Shown in pieces: positions 21,655 through 33,265 of a stretch of DNA of 64,000 bases (position 1 is the first letter of the stretch; every line of letters starts with the position of its first letter). The notes below the pieces were generated by a model. The model saw nothing but the letters and a program-made list of their open reading frames with translations. It had not been told where the DNA came from and searched no databases. The stretch comes from Schistocerca nitens (taxonomy: Eukaryota > Arthropoda > Insecta > Orthoptera > Acrididae): NCBI RefSeq assembly GCF_023898315.1, contig NC_064616.1, positions 542,367,602 through 542,431,601 of the forward strand. Direction: 5' to 3'. The translations under genes and the position numbers were made by a program.

Positions 21655-24632
21655 ATAGCTGAGCACAAGTCCATTAATCCTTTAATCGTAAATTAATGAA
21701 GTTAGCTTTTCGAGAAACGGATTAACTTTTAAGTTAATCTTGAAGAACGTTATTGGACTTTTTAACTTCGATAAATTTTCTCTGAGTCCGTTAACTGGTA
21801 GTTAATATCTACTATTTATAACAAATATAGCGATGCGCCGCTCGTGGAAATAGTATTCTCACAAGTTTGATTTATGTAGGTGTATGGCTATGCTGGGGTG
21901 TGAACGTTTGATGTAATGAATCGATTACGCGTGAGAGTAATTACGGGTTGGCTGTTTGTTTTTCGATTAGTGAGTTCGCATTAAGTACTACTTCTTGTTA
22001 GTGGACTGAGTGTTGAAACAAAACCGTGGAATTGGTTTCTGTCTCTAAAACTGATGAAAGGCCTTGCCCGAGTTTGTCATTACGTCAATTTTGCAACCAG
22101 GTAGGGAGAACAAATACTTTTCGATTGTAAACTGTGCTTGCGTAAAAAAAATGAAGAATTAGGGCTCACGCTTCGAGCCTGGGCAGTTGGAAAAAAGACA
22201 TAAGGAGAGCCTATGAATCGTGGTAACTACAGTTTGAAGAAACAATGAAGGTATTATCCAGTCGAAGAAGGCGAGAAATGGAAATCATTCGTGGGCTTTC
22301 AGATATCGGCAGGGGAGTCATTAGCAGTAATCCGGTTTGGACAATACGGCAGAAAAGTATTAAGGTTTTTTGGCATCCCAGCAATCGGTAACGATGTGTT
22401 CAAGATTGTGTAGACGAATTCACAATAAACGTTTCTTGTTACTAACATTACTCTTTATGTATCGTTGAATCGAAGTTGTTTAAAAAGCTGCTTAAAACTT
22501 TACATGCCGCTCAAAGTTCATTTTCCAGGAGAACATTAGAAAGATGCATCGTTGACCAACATATTTGATGAAAGCAACATCTTATTAAGTAACAAAGAAC
22601 TTTTAATTGAAATTCAAACTAACCTACCTATGAGTATATGATAAGTATGTGTCAATGCATTAAAAAAGATATCTACGCTTTTATTTTTATGTTCGGTGAT
22701 GTAGAGTGTCTCGCACAGGGTCTTTTAAACCTAATACACATACATCACTTCAGCAGTACTGATGTTACGATTATAATGTAAATATACTGAAGGTGTTAAA
22801 TTAAATAAATTTATATTTTGCTACTATAGTTGCATGAATTGTAGGTGTAATACCTGATTGATTCCTTCGTCTTGAGTCCTTTATGGCTGTCATGATCCCA
22901 TAGCGCTTTGATGAATCTTAACTTATTTAACTTTACATGGTAAGAGTGCGTACTGCTGACTGCTGATCAGCTCACAAAAAATGTTATTTGGGCATTAGTA
23001 TTCACTGGTTAGGTCCTTGAGCAAAAGCCAGATTGCATACAGTGTTACCATGCATACAGTTAAAAGGTTGCCATTCACAGGATGTACTGGTGCAGGCAAT
23101 GTTTGCTATCAATTATGAGTTAAAAAAATAACCTAGACAGTTAAGAAAGTAAATACTTCCATTTACTTCATTAAAAAAGAATGAAAATTAATGTAGTAAT
23201 ATGTATAAAAATTGAGTTATTCGTGTTTTCTATTTTATAAAACTAATTCGTTTCGACTTTTCCAGTGAAGTAAATAAACATGAATGATGTTTGTAGAAAT
23301 GATATAGTTTCCTATTAGTTTAATAAAATATGTTATATAACATGGTCACATTTTTACTGTATAGTGGAAAGCAAGTGTTGATAGTGAGTCGTATATGCAC
23401 TTTATCTTTAGGTACGTTTATGTCATTGGAAAATTTGAAAGAGAGCTACTTCTTTGATTTTCTCTGTATTTTTATTAAACATTAAATTCAGTTGAATCTT
23501 TTTCACATAAAACTACAAATGACGTTGCCAGTAACTTGGTGAAGGCATTTGTGCAATTTGGTATGGAGACAGATACATTACTATACCTGCACATGACATG
23601 GTCTCAGAATCTGATGTTGCTGTTTCATCCTTTTAAATCAGTCCTCTCAAGATAATGAGTTAGAATTTATTTCATTAGAAAACTCTCATTGTATACATGC
23701 CGTTGTAACTCAGTGTTGGCCATGAGAATATTACTAGAAAATCTGAATATTTTTAGCATGATACAGCAGTCAGCAACTGTAAAATGGAGGCTGAAAGTTA
23801 TTGCGATTACTAGAAAACTTCAATACCTTACCAATTCACATTGGGTGTGCTGGCAGCACAGGTAACTTAATGATAATCAAAAATGAAGATACCGCCCTAT
23901 TAATAACTGGTTTTCAAATTAGCTTTAGTAATGCTATGGTCAAAGCATTTGCTCTATTAAACCAACAATCGCGTAGCATGGTAGCATGCCTTTTACACTG
24001 AATTAAACTGCAAACTGGTACATCCAAGTACAACTACATGGCACGCTACTTGCGACGTTGTTATTGTTTTTAATTCAATATCAGAAACAAAGTTCTGCTC
24101 TTCATAGAGCTATGACTCATCTGAAGGTTAAGTCTTTCAGTGATGAGAATGTGACCGTAATGAAGAAATATGTGAAGGTAAGTTGGACAAAGAAAATATA
24201 CGTTTTGCCTCCAAAGTGTGCATCGTTCATTGTTGAAAACTTTAACATGTTGATGTTTCTAAAGAGAACTTGCATTTTACGTCAGATACTATCTGATTTT
24301 CCTGTATTTTGATTCCCCGTGATTTAACATTGGTAACTAAATAATTATAAACCAAAACGATTACATGATTAAACTTCTGTTATTTATATTCGATGTCCTA
24401 CCTAATCCTCTTTATCCCAAACATTTTTATTTAATCAGCAATGCGTCTGGTTTACTTCTTATTTCACTACATCCACAACGTAAAATTTACTATTAAGCGG
24501 TAAAGATTAATGATTAATTTCCGTTAAATCTGCTGTGAATTAACGCTTTAATGGTTAACGAAGATAACATTTTTAGAAACGGATTAACGATTAGCAAAGT
24601 AAACTTTTTGATTAACGTTGCCCAGCCACGAC
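21655..24632 (+). mobile_element. hAT-like DNA transposon remnant
   Basis: About 3 kb bounded by AT-rich ends crowded with TTAATC/GATTAA motifs. The string AGAAACGGATTAAC occurs near both ends (about 21711 and 24575), and the right end reads ATTAACGTTGCCCAGCC, matching the TGGGCAA-type termini of many hAT elements. Near 22477 the plus frame reads FKKLLKTLH...SFSRRTLERCIV, resembling the hAT transposase FxxLLxTLNPxYxxPSRxTL motif. A later frame near 23801-24001 may be more of the transposase (ISFSNAMVKAFALLN, ACLLH). Stops are frequent and the 8-bp target duplication was not found. Confidence 0.6.
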
Positions 24633-24679
24633 TAGACCAAATATTCAGTGGAAAATGATTCAGCAAAAATGGTGTCACT

Positions 24680-24880
24680 CCTTGACCACCAAGGCTCTTG
24701 GACGTTACACCTTTCGATTTGTGGCTGCGAGACTGGTGGAAAGGCGAAGTCTACATAAGCAAATTAACTACAAGAGACGAACTGTTCGCTTGGATTATTA
24801 ATGGTGCTGTCCCCAGAAAACTCGTGTTGTGAAGAGAGTTAAAATCTACATTGAAGTGGGATGTGGAATTTAAGAAAATC
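24680..24880 (+). pseudogene. mariner-like transposase C-terminal fragment
   Basis: After an in-frame TGA the frame reads PPRLLDVTPFDLWLRDWWKG, EVYISKLTTRDELFAWI and on to a stop near 24834. This matches the PPRSPDLTPCDFFLWG..K segment holding the third catalytic Asp of mariner transposases (here TPFD). The remaining transposase is missing, and the adjacent hAT remnant ends about 50 bp upstream. Confidence 0.6.
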
Positions 24881-24892
24881 AAATTCAGAATT

Positions 24893-24954
24893 GCCGGCCG
24901 GAATGGCCGAGTGGTTCTAGGCGCTGCATCTGGAACCATGCGATCGCAACGGTT
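24893..24954 (+). repeat. SINE head fragment
   Basis: Only the first 60 or so bases of the tRNA-derived SINE (GCCGGCCGGAATGGCCGAGT to the GCGATCGCAACGGTT region). The body and tail are missing. Confidence 0.75.
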
Positions 24955-25149
24955 TGATTGGAGTTGTAGACAACGTTATCGGCCCATTACAACAGAGAAT
25001 GACACTGCGCAAAGTTATCAAGAAATCAAGGTGGGGTGGTGACTGTTTTTGCAAGGTTGTCTTAACTTTCACAAGAATAGATCCCACGGTCTAAGGACTT
25101 ATCCCAAAACTAGGTAACTTATATAATTGAATTTTAAAGTTATTAGATG

Positions 25150-26111
25150 TCCAAGAGTAGGGAAAGGTGATGGGCTTACCTCAAGTGGAACTGCTACAAA
25201 TATTGGCCATTAACCTGAGAGGAGCCTTGGTAAAATGGATATTAGAAGTGTTAGATCACAATCGCAGCACTGATGAGATGCGAAGGGATATTTTCGAGCG
25301 GGTAATTCGACATAGAGACATAATAAAACATATACCAGATGGGATTAAATCGCAAGATAGGAGACTGGTTTTTGTACAACACCTAGGACATTACAGTAAC
25401 TTAACGACCTGGTAAGACAAACGCATATCGTGATATGATGAGAAGCGACAAAGTAAGACGGAACATAGAATTTCTAATACCGCGGTAAGTTTTCATTGTG
25501 GACAAGAAGGCCATATAGCGCCGAGATGTAATAGTGTTAAGCAACAAGAATTACATAATTATACTACTGAGTTTAAACAGAATGTGCAGTGTTGGGTGTG
25601 GATAAAGAGGACATGTGCAATATACATGCAGACGCAAAAAGATGAGAGGCAAAACTGATTGACGATATCTAAAAAGGGCCGCTCATAACATAATGTAAGG
25701 TGTCTCTCAAATTATGACTGTACGGAGAATTCCTAGCAGGGACGGTGGAATCTGCTTTTTGTATGTTGCGATAATAATGAATAACTTATTTGTGCATTGC
25801 TTTATTCAGGAAGCGCGATAACACCTGTGGATAAACATTGGTTTAAGACAAATAGTACACACTGCAAGTGGCCTGCCGTTAGTAAGGAAATCGTAGAAGT
25901 ATACGGAGCTAATAAGACTTGCATGGAAGTAGTTGAATACATAACAGGAAACAGTAGGATAGGGACGCAAAAAGGGAACACGAAGGTGAGTCTCATAAAA
26001 GCTCTTACTTTTCCATGTATTTTAGGATCTGATATCACGGGAAACGTCAGTCTGATTCATAACGGGCAATTTATATATCCTGGTATCGGTTTAGGAGAGA
26101 TTGAAAATTAA
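25150..26111 (+). pseudogene. retrotransposon gag nucleocapsid and protease remnant
   Basis: A decayed gag-pol junction on the plus strand. The 25167-25415 frame is gag-like. Near 25490 the frame reads SFHCGQEGHIAPRC, a CCHC zinc knuckle whose first Cys is Ser. A second knuckle follows near 25590 (RGHVQYTC) but is frame-broken. The 25797-26111 frame begins LYSGSAITPVDKHWF, resembling a retroviral-type protease active site with the catalytic Asp missing, and later has FPCILGSDITGNVSLI, like the ILGxDFL protease flap-to-C-terminal motif. No reverse transcriptase follows. The family is uncertain. Confidence 0.55.
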
Positions 26112-26329
26112 CCGTTTCTTAACATAATAAGAAGGAGTTGGAGAAAAGAATAACCGAAGAAAACATTATAAAGAAGTAGACAGCGTAACTCAACAGAAAC
26201 CGAATCCATCTGAGCACTCACAGATGAATGTCAAATGTAACGTTATGCGAATATGAGTACGCCAAAACTTTCCTGACGTACCAACAACGAAACCAAGTGT
26301 TACATACTTGCTTGAATTCACCAATAAAG

Positions 26330-26524
26330 AGCCGACCGGTGTGACCGAGCTGTTCTAGGCGCTTCAGTCTGGAATCACGCGACCGCTGCGGTCGCAGGTT
26401 CGAATCCTGCCTCGGGCATGGATGTGTGTGATGTCCTTAGGTTAGTTAGGTTTAAGTAGTTCTAAGTTCTAGGGGACTGATGGCCTCAGACGTTAAGTCC
26501 CATAGTGCTCAGAGGCATTTGAAA
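26330..26524 (+). repeat. tRNA-derived SINE
   Basis: Copy with head GCCGACCGGTGTGACCGAGC, B box GTTCGAATCC and body CATGGATGTGTGTGATGTCC, ending near GGCATTTGAAATTC. Target duplication not clear. Confidence 0.88.
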
Positions 26525-26737
26525 TTCAGAATTATTATTTGCCTTTCCTTAACGGTTTCAAGATTATTAGTCTTGGTTACATTTTTTCATCAGCACCACT
26601 GCAACCAATAAAACTGGACACAAATTATAGAGAACACTTTATTGGAAACAGTCTATAGTACAACATTCTGAAATATTTGTAGTAAATGACTACCGGTCGT
26701 TGCCTAGGTATGCATTTATTCCAATTTTGTAAGTCAA

Positions 26738-26935
26738 TTGCTATTCCCCTCTCTCTCTATCTATCTGCTCTTCCCCAGTCTATCTGCCCATCTCTTCCTC
26801 CCCTCTCTGTACATTAGCTCCTTCCTCCTCTGTCCTTCTCCTCCTTCTCTCTCTTATTCCAGCCCTTCCTGCTCCCTCTATCTCCAGGCACCCTCACCCG
26901 CAACAAGACGCCTGTCCAATCCAACGAGATGAAAC
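26738..26935. repeat. pyrimidine-rich tract
   Basis: About 190 bp of CT-rich sequence (CCCTCTCTCT, CCTCCTTCTCTCTC), resembling the tract at 30045-30175. No gene seen. Confidence 0.8.
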
Positions 26936-27016
26936 CTGCCCTTAATATTTTTTACTCAGGATGGTTACACCGAAAGAAAGACAATGTCAAAATTTTAGCT
27001 ACTTAGACACGCTGTA

Positions 27017-27350
27017 GCCAACGGCTTTGCTGCAGTGATAACACCGGTTCCCGTCACATCACCGAAGTTAAGCTCTGTCGGGTTGGGCTATCACTTGGGT
27101 GGGTGACCATCCGGTCTGCCGAACGATGTTGACAAGCGGGGTTCACTTAGCACTTGTGAGGCAAACTGGGAACTACTTAATTGAGAAGTTGCGACTCCTG
27201 TCTCGCAAACTGACAAACGGCCGACAGAGCGGTGTGCTGACCACATGCCCATTCATATCCGCATTCAGTGACGCCTGTGGGCCGAGAATGATGCGGCGGC
27301 CTGTAGGTACCGTTCGCCTTCATGACATGTTCGGGCGGAATTAGGTCAGT
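27017..27350 (+). repeat. 5S-rRNA-derived SINE
   Basis: The first ~100 bp align with animal 5S rRNA: GCCAACG start, ACACCGGTTCCCGTC, ATCACCGAAGTTAAGC (5S box A region), then GGGTGGGTGACCAT (box C). These are the internal Pol III control elements of 5S genes. A non-5S body follows (GCAAACTGACAAACGGCCG, GTGCTGACCACATGCCC, GACGCCTGTGGGCCGA). The same body recurs at 60562-60712 without the 5S head. It is a SINE, not a 5S gene, because the 5S 3' half is missing and a long extra body follows. Confidence 0.85.
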
Positions 27351-27976
27351 TTTGAGACACATAATAAGTACATAAGAAATGGTGAAGTTTGTCAAATTCG
27401 TAGCTTTCGAGATGACAGGAGAACTGTATACTCCTGGCGTTACTTTATCGGACAGCACATGCGCAACACGTTGGGCACAACTTCTTGGTTGACGGCACAT
27501 CGGTATACCGGTAACTTGCCAAAACGCGGTCATAATATGTTAAGCTAATTTATGTTTTCATTTGTAGTTTCTCTTACACAACTGTTCACAGTTACTGTTC
27601 GCTCTAATTTAATATCCATAGTCTTTAGCAGTTGGCCTTTGCTGTATCGCTAAGTGTTAAAAATGGAGATGAAAATGAATTGATATTCTATGGTATTTCT
27701 TCATATATACTCGGTGACCGCCTCTGGCTTTGTAGATGTTGCTCAGTTTCACAATAATGTGCAGTCCAACTTATGAATTCGACCTTGCAGAGATAAAATA
27801 TGAAGAACGTGGTATGCAGTCAAAATCCCTCATTTCTGCTGAAGATCTATACATGTCTTATTTATTAGTTAACTCCTTCTACATTTATCCTAATGATGTC
27901 GACATTTTGTTAGAAATTGCGTGAACACTGGAAGAAACAGAAAATTCCGTGAATTGTGGTTCGAAAGATGATATTT
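27351..27976. other. unassigned spacer
   Basis: No recognised feature. Confidence 0.4.
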
Positions 27977-27987
27977 TGCTAATTAAA

Positions 27988-28167
27988 TGGCTCAAATGGC
28001 TCTGAGCACTATGGGTCATCAGTCCCATAGACTTAGAACTGCTTAAACCCAACTAACCTAAGGACAGCATACACATCCATGCCCGAGGCAGGATTCGAAA
28101 CTGCCACCGTAGTAGTAGAGCGGTTCCGAACTGCAGCGCCTAGAACCGCTCGGCCACAACGGCCGGC
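27988..28167 (-). repeat. tRNA-derived SINE with internal deletion
   Basis: Minus-strand copy, tail first, ending in GGCCGGC. A perfect 11-bp duplication TGCTAATTAAA flanks it at 27977-27987 and 28168-28178. Roughly 18 bp is missing from the usual body between the CACTATGGG and TCATCAGTCCC blocks. Confidence 0.92.
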
Positions 28168-28178
28168 TGCTAATTAAA

Positions 28179-29534
28179 GTCGGGGAACAAAAACACACTA
28201 CCTTCCAGGCTCCAAGCAACTATGTACAGTATAAGCTTTCAGTGAAAAATTACAGGCTATATATTTTTAGTTAAACGACAGAAGGAGGAAACACTTGCAC
28301 ATAATCGGTGAATAAGACGGTTTAGTTTCATAAAATACGAATAAGAAATGTGTAAATGTATAAAATAATGCAATATGAATAAGAATTGTATAAATGTATA
28401 AAATAATGCACCAAAGTAAAACACCCAAATGTGTGAAACTAAAACCAATCCAACAAATTGGAACACCTCTTGAGCTTAAGTGCCCTATTGTTGCGGGAGA
28501 TCCAGGAGACTGGGCCCTCTGAATTGAAAGTGCGCGATGAACACTACTGATTTCTAGTCTTACGAAATTTGTCTCAAGTGAATCTGTAGAGGAGATATCG
28601 TTTATAAGTAGTAGTCTACAGAAATTCTTAGCTTATGTGAAGATGAAGCTTCTTGTTGTCCCGTAAAATGCTGTTTATAAAGCCAATCAGTCAGATTTAA
28701 TGCAAAGCTCACTTTACTATTTCAAGCAAAAAAAGGGCAGCGACGTTTGCACAGCCAGCGAAAGCTATGACACATTAGAGCTCAACAATGCCAGTGGTAA
28801 ATATCAGTTGATTATCGTTTCCACTGGTTTGTATCTCTTTCCATGAACACCAAGGCAAATAGGGGGCAAACAATTTTAAAAAGGACTGGTAACTTCCAAA
28901 AATCTTGTATTCGACGTAACCGAATTTGTAAAACTGGGAGAGAATAATTTACAATGTTACATCGGAAACTTCTCGTTACTATTTAAAGTAAATAATTTAT
29001 TGCCTTTGTTGGACTCTTGGCTTGGACGTAACGACACCTCTGTCCTTAGGAGAGCGGGAGAAAAGACTGTTAACGTAATTGGCATTCCACAGGGAACTTA
29101 GTGTGATTAAACCTCTGGATAAAAAAAAAATTTCCACAGTCTAAAGCTTTATTCAGAGAATCGTCAGGCCATTTAACTTGCATTACTTCTTTCTCATTTC
29201 GGGTTTACTAGCGGAAGAGAATTGTTAAACTTCAGTCGTTTCTGCAGAGTTGCATCATTTTACGCATTTGATCAAGTATCCCTGGTAACAGCACAATATC
29301 CACAACAATGACCACGGCGATTTCCTACTCCACTCAAGGTCTCTCCGACTAAGACCAGTAATTGGTGTGCATTAATGCTTTAATTTTTCATTTATCAAGT
29401 GTGCCTGGTGTAAGCAAAATGTTTGTTTTCGTCACAAAATAGACACTTCACCTTTTTTGACAACTACAGGGAATGAACTAGGAACTGTTTCATAGTTGGC
29501 AAAATATACACTGTTTAAGAGTTATCGTAAGAAC
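28179..29534. other. unassigned region
   Basis: About 1.35 kb without recognisable coding or repeat structure. Confidence 0.4.
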
Positions 29535-29546
29535 TGTGCTACAGAA

Positions 29547-29630
29547 TGTGTGTGATGTCCTTAGGTTAGCCAGGTTTATGTAGTTGTAAGTTCTAGTGGA
29601 CTAAGAGCCATTTGAACAATTTTTTTTTTT
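29547..29630 (+). repeat. 5'-truncated SINE with T-rich tail
   Basis: Only the 3' half of the tRNA-derived SINE (TGTGTGATGTCCTTAGG to CATTTGAACAA), also missing an internal block, ending in a run of 12 T. A perfect 12-bp duplication TGTGCTACAGAA flanks it (29535-29546 and 29631-29642), so it inserted already truncated, as expected of target-primed reverse transcription. Confidence 0.93.
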
Positions 29631-29642
29631 TGTGCTACAGAA

Positions 29643-30499
29643 ATTCTCATAAAGTATTTGATGTAAACAAATTAAAGTTCCAGTTGAGGAACTCATCTAT
29701 AAAGTGACATCATACACTGCATTTATTTTCTTCCCTCTGCTAGTCACTTACGTAACAGTGATTTATATAACAACTTAGCTGACGATACAAACTGCTAGTT
29801 ATTCGAAATTTTGTGGTTTAAGACTTTTCTGCTATGGCTTGAGAGCTAAAAATTCAGGCCTGAGCACATTCGACTTCGCGGTACGTGGTGCTATGACCTC
29901 TTTTCACGGCTGCGGCTGCTTATTCACCGGATCGCGCAAGCGAAAAGGGCTGAACAAATCACTGGCATAAGCGGTTCTTGGTGCAGTAGAAATCAGTAAT
30001 TTTAACATAGGTTTCGACGTATCGGAGGTGACCATTTCCTGTTAACTCCATCTCCACCTTCCCCCTCTCTCTATTCATCTCCTCCTTCCCCTCTCTCTGT
30101 CTATCCCTCCTGCCCTAGGCCCATGTTTATCTCCTCTTCCTCCCCCTCTGCCACTCCATATTTTTCTCCCCCTTCTCTCTCGACACTGTAAAACCCTCCC
30201 CAATATGTGGTTTCTGATTCTTACGCCCACAATATTTCTTTCCACACAGTAAGTAGTATGTTTACCAACTTTAACTGGAATTGATCTGTAGGTTTTGAAG
30301 GGCTTGTTATTCACGGATTTGCCCAAATAAGCAGTTGGCAGCTATTTTTCACACATATTTGTACACCTGTATCACCTGTATCTCAAGCGAATTTCGACTT
30401 AAAACTTACCACGTCATACGAGACACTCTAATTTGGTTTTTACTTACAAGTTTATTTTTGAAAATACCTCTTTACAGTCCTTTAGTACAGCCTCCCTGG
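29643..30499. other. unassigned region with pyrimidine tract
   Basis: Holds a CT-rich tract at about 30045-30175 similar in composition to 26738-26935. No gene recognised. Confidence 0.4.
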
Positions 30500-31490
30500 T
30501 TCTCTATGACTGAATCTCAACGTCTAGGACACTCTGTTATTCCATTCAGGACACCACCGATGTGCATCTCGTGAATTGCTCGGGTAACAGTGGTAGAAAT
30601 CTCTACCTGAGAAGTATAACGGCGTCCACGCGTATGTCCTTTCAACTTCGGGAACAAGTCGAATGCATGTCCAGGCGGTAGGGAGGATGCGGCAGCATTT
30701 CTTATCCGTACTCGTATTCGCGTAGTTTTTGGGCTACAAAATTCTCGATACGTGACCCAGGACTGTCTTCGACAATGAGTGGGCCAGCGTCGAGCAGGTT
30801 TTGCATGAAGTCACGATAATACACTGTTGTGGGAGTTTTTCCTCATGGGACTATCTGTCATAATGATTCCTTGGTGATCATCAGCAAAAATTGTTATTTG
30901 TTTCAGCTTCGATTGATAGCGTCAAATTTTTTTTGGACGTGGAGAATCTGAAGCTCTCCACTCACTGGACTGTGATTTCACCCCCGGTTCAAAGGTACTA
31001 ATCATTATTTCATCAATAGCGACACAAGATTCCTTGACCTTCAAGGTCCAATCGTTGTTTGAGCAAGGTTGCAATGTACAGGCGCATTTGCTACTCTTCA
31101 GGAGTCAAACACTGTGGGACCAATCTCGCATAAATTTTGCTCTTCTTCAAGTCATATGTTATAATACGGAATAGTGATACTGGAGGAATTCCCGTTGATT
31201 CATAGAGTTTCTCACAAGTCGCACTGAGATCATCTTCAAGTTTTCATTCATTTGTAGACGTTTCTGGCCTTTGGGTTCTTGGATTTCCATCTATGCTCAT
31301 ACAACCATCGCGAAGCTGATTAACCCACCGTGAAACTGTACCACGGTCCACTGTAAATTTACCACAAACTTCACTTAATGCACCGTGGACTTCTGTTGAG
31401 TTTTTCCCGCGTAAAGTATCCGTCTTGATTTACGTTATCTGGTCTCCAACAGTCACAGTACCCGGGACCCCTGCAGGGTCCATTTCTATC
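30500..31490 (-). pseudogene. mariner-like transposase, heavily decayed
   Basis: Read on the minus strand, the N-terminal part (31200-31420) shows VDRGTVSRWVNQLRDGCMS and then NPRTQRPETSTNE, a helix-turn-helix plus linker pattern of mariner/SETMAR-like transposases. KLEDDLSATCEKLYESTGIP and YARLVPQCLTPEE follow. Further down, the reading is broken by stops and frameshifts to about 30500. The catalytic residues cannot be placed with confidence. The termini were not identified. Confidence 0.55.
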
Positions 31491-31909
31491 TCTCCCCAGT
31501 TTGTTAGAATACACAGCGAAAAACAAAAACAGATGCTTTTTCCTCAAGCTCCCAACTACATCTGTGTAATTTTCATTGTTGTTGCATCAAACAGTCTACA
31601 GTAATACCAACCTTTACGTTAATTATGAAATTCGTCTCTAATGTTCAGAGCTGTGTGTTGAACAAGCATATAATTTTGCAGGTCCACCTAGTGGTATATT
31701 AAAACAGTGTCAATAAAATATGTTACGAATAGAATTATTAGTGAAGAAGTAATAATTTAAAACGTCATGCCCGATGTGTCAGTTCTAATGCAGGAACATC
31801 GAGAATTTGGTTTCCAGTAAACCTTTTTTCTTTCGTTATTTCGTGGGGACTGTAAATGAGAAAAAGTGTCGTAAGGGTGTGAAACTATGTGCAAGAAAAT
31901 TTCTTATAG

Positions 31910-33260
31910 TACGTGTCTAAATTATGCCCTGTTGTCAAACCAAATTTATTACCTGTTGTGATTTTCATCGTATTTGTGCAGTACCATTGACGCTTTCGTA
32001 ATTCTGTTCCGGGTGGTAGTCTACTCAGTGGTTGTTGTTCTTTAGTTTAAATGGAGGCTTGATTTTCTGCGTAGTTAGTTGCTTATCAGCTACAACAAGC
32101 CGCGATTGTTTCAGCGACCCTATTATGAGCACGTTGTCGCATTTTATTATGGCAGTGGCTGTTTTCCCCAATCGATGTACTAACGTTTCACCCTTAACAC
32201 AGTGGACATCAAAACCCTAGTACCTACAAGGCGTCGGACGTGAGTGCCCCAGGCACCAAGTACGCAGGATCAGGCCGTGACAGAACACAATTATATGACG
32301 CTCGAACACTCGACTCCGTTGCTGATGGTCAGATATGGGTTAGCCGCATCCTGATCTGACGACACGCCTAAATATTCCGCTCTCTCCTTACCACCCCACC
32401 ACCTCCACCCTGCCTCCAACTCAGTGGTTATGAATATTTCAATTTCTCGTGGTTTTAGGTCGAACTGTAAAAAAGATGAAATGTTGAACTGTACGTTCAA
32501 TTTAAGTACAATGAGTCAGAAAATCAGTCTTTTGTAGCTTAGGACGTGATCTAGCAGAACTTTCAGTTTCATGAACAGTGACAGGCAAATGAAATTACTC
32601 GACATCGGAATGGAGAGTGAACATCACTGTAGTGTATGATTTCGATATAAGGAAGGAGTAATAGTGTCACCTATCCTCTCAATATTTTGAAGATAAGGAA
32701 AGGCTTTTTAATGCATTCCCACAAGAGGGCACTCTTTTAGTAGTTCTTGAGTCGTATCAGACTACATGTTATTGTTAATCTTACTTGCTAAACTTTTATT
32801 GTGAAAATTACTTCACTGGGAACTAGAGAATTACTATTAATGTGTTATTAAATGGCCAACAGGAAAGAATGAGTAGACGATTAAACATATGGGCCGTTTA
32901 TTTTAAACACTGTTGGTTGCAACTGAGGCTGATCGCGTTTGTGGAAACTTATTCAAAATCAGTCATTGACATACTGCAGATGTTTAAGACTGTGTAGAGA
33001 AACGTACTTAGTTATAACAAGCGCTCTCGCTGTGCAACACAAGATAGTGGTGAATTGCGCCTAACAGAGCTCCGATAATGCAGCTGCTGGAATTGTCCAC
33101 CTCCTACGGTCTCCTGCTCCTCTGGCACCAACCTGGCAGACGGAGGAAGACGACTGTCTCAACCAATGGAGTGCCCATATCCCCCACTTCATACAGTGGG
33201 CGGAACAGGGCGTGGTCTGGAAGGAGCTTACAGTTGTTGACCTTCTGAGACTTCATGTTC
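31910..33260. repeat. long repeat B (paralogue of 18920-21650)
   Basis: Uninterrupted counterpart of repeat A, with homology running from ATTACCTGTTGTGATTTTCA to GACCTTCTGAGACTTCATGTT. At the point matching the LTR insertion in A, this copy reads straight through (GATTAAACATATGGGCCG). No coding domain recognised. Confidence 0.8.
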
Positions 33261-33265
33261 TCCTA

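Noticed and set aside
27017-27120. 5S rRNA gene
   Set aside because: Only the first two thirds resemble 5S and several substitutions fall in conserved positions. An unrelated body follows, as in a SINE.
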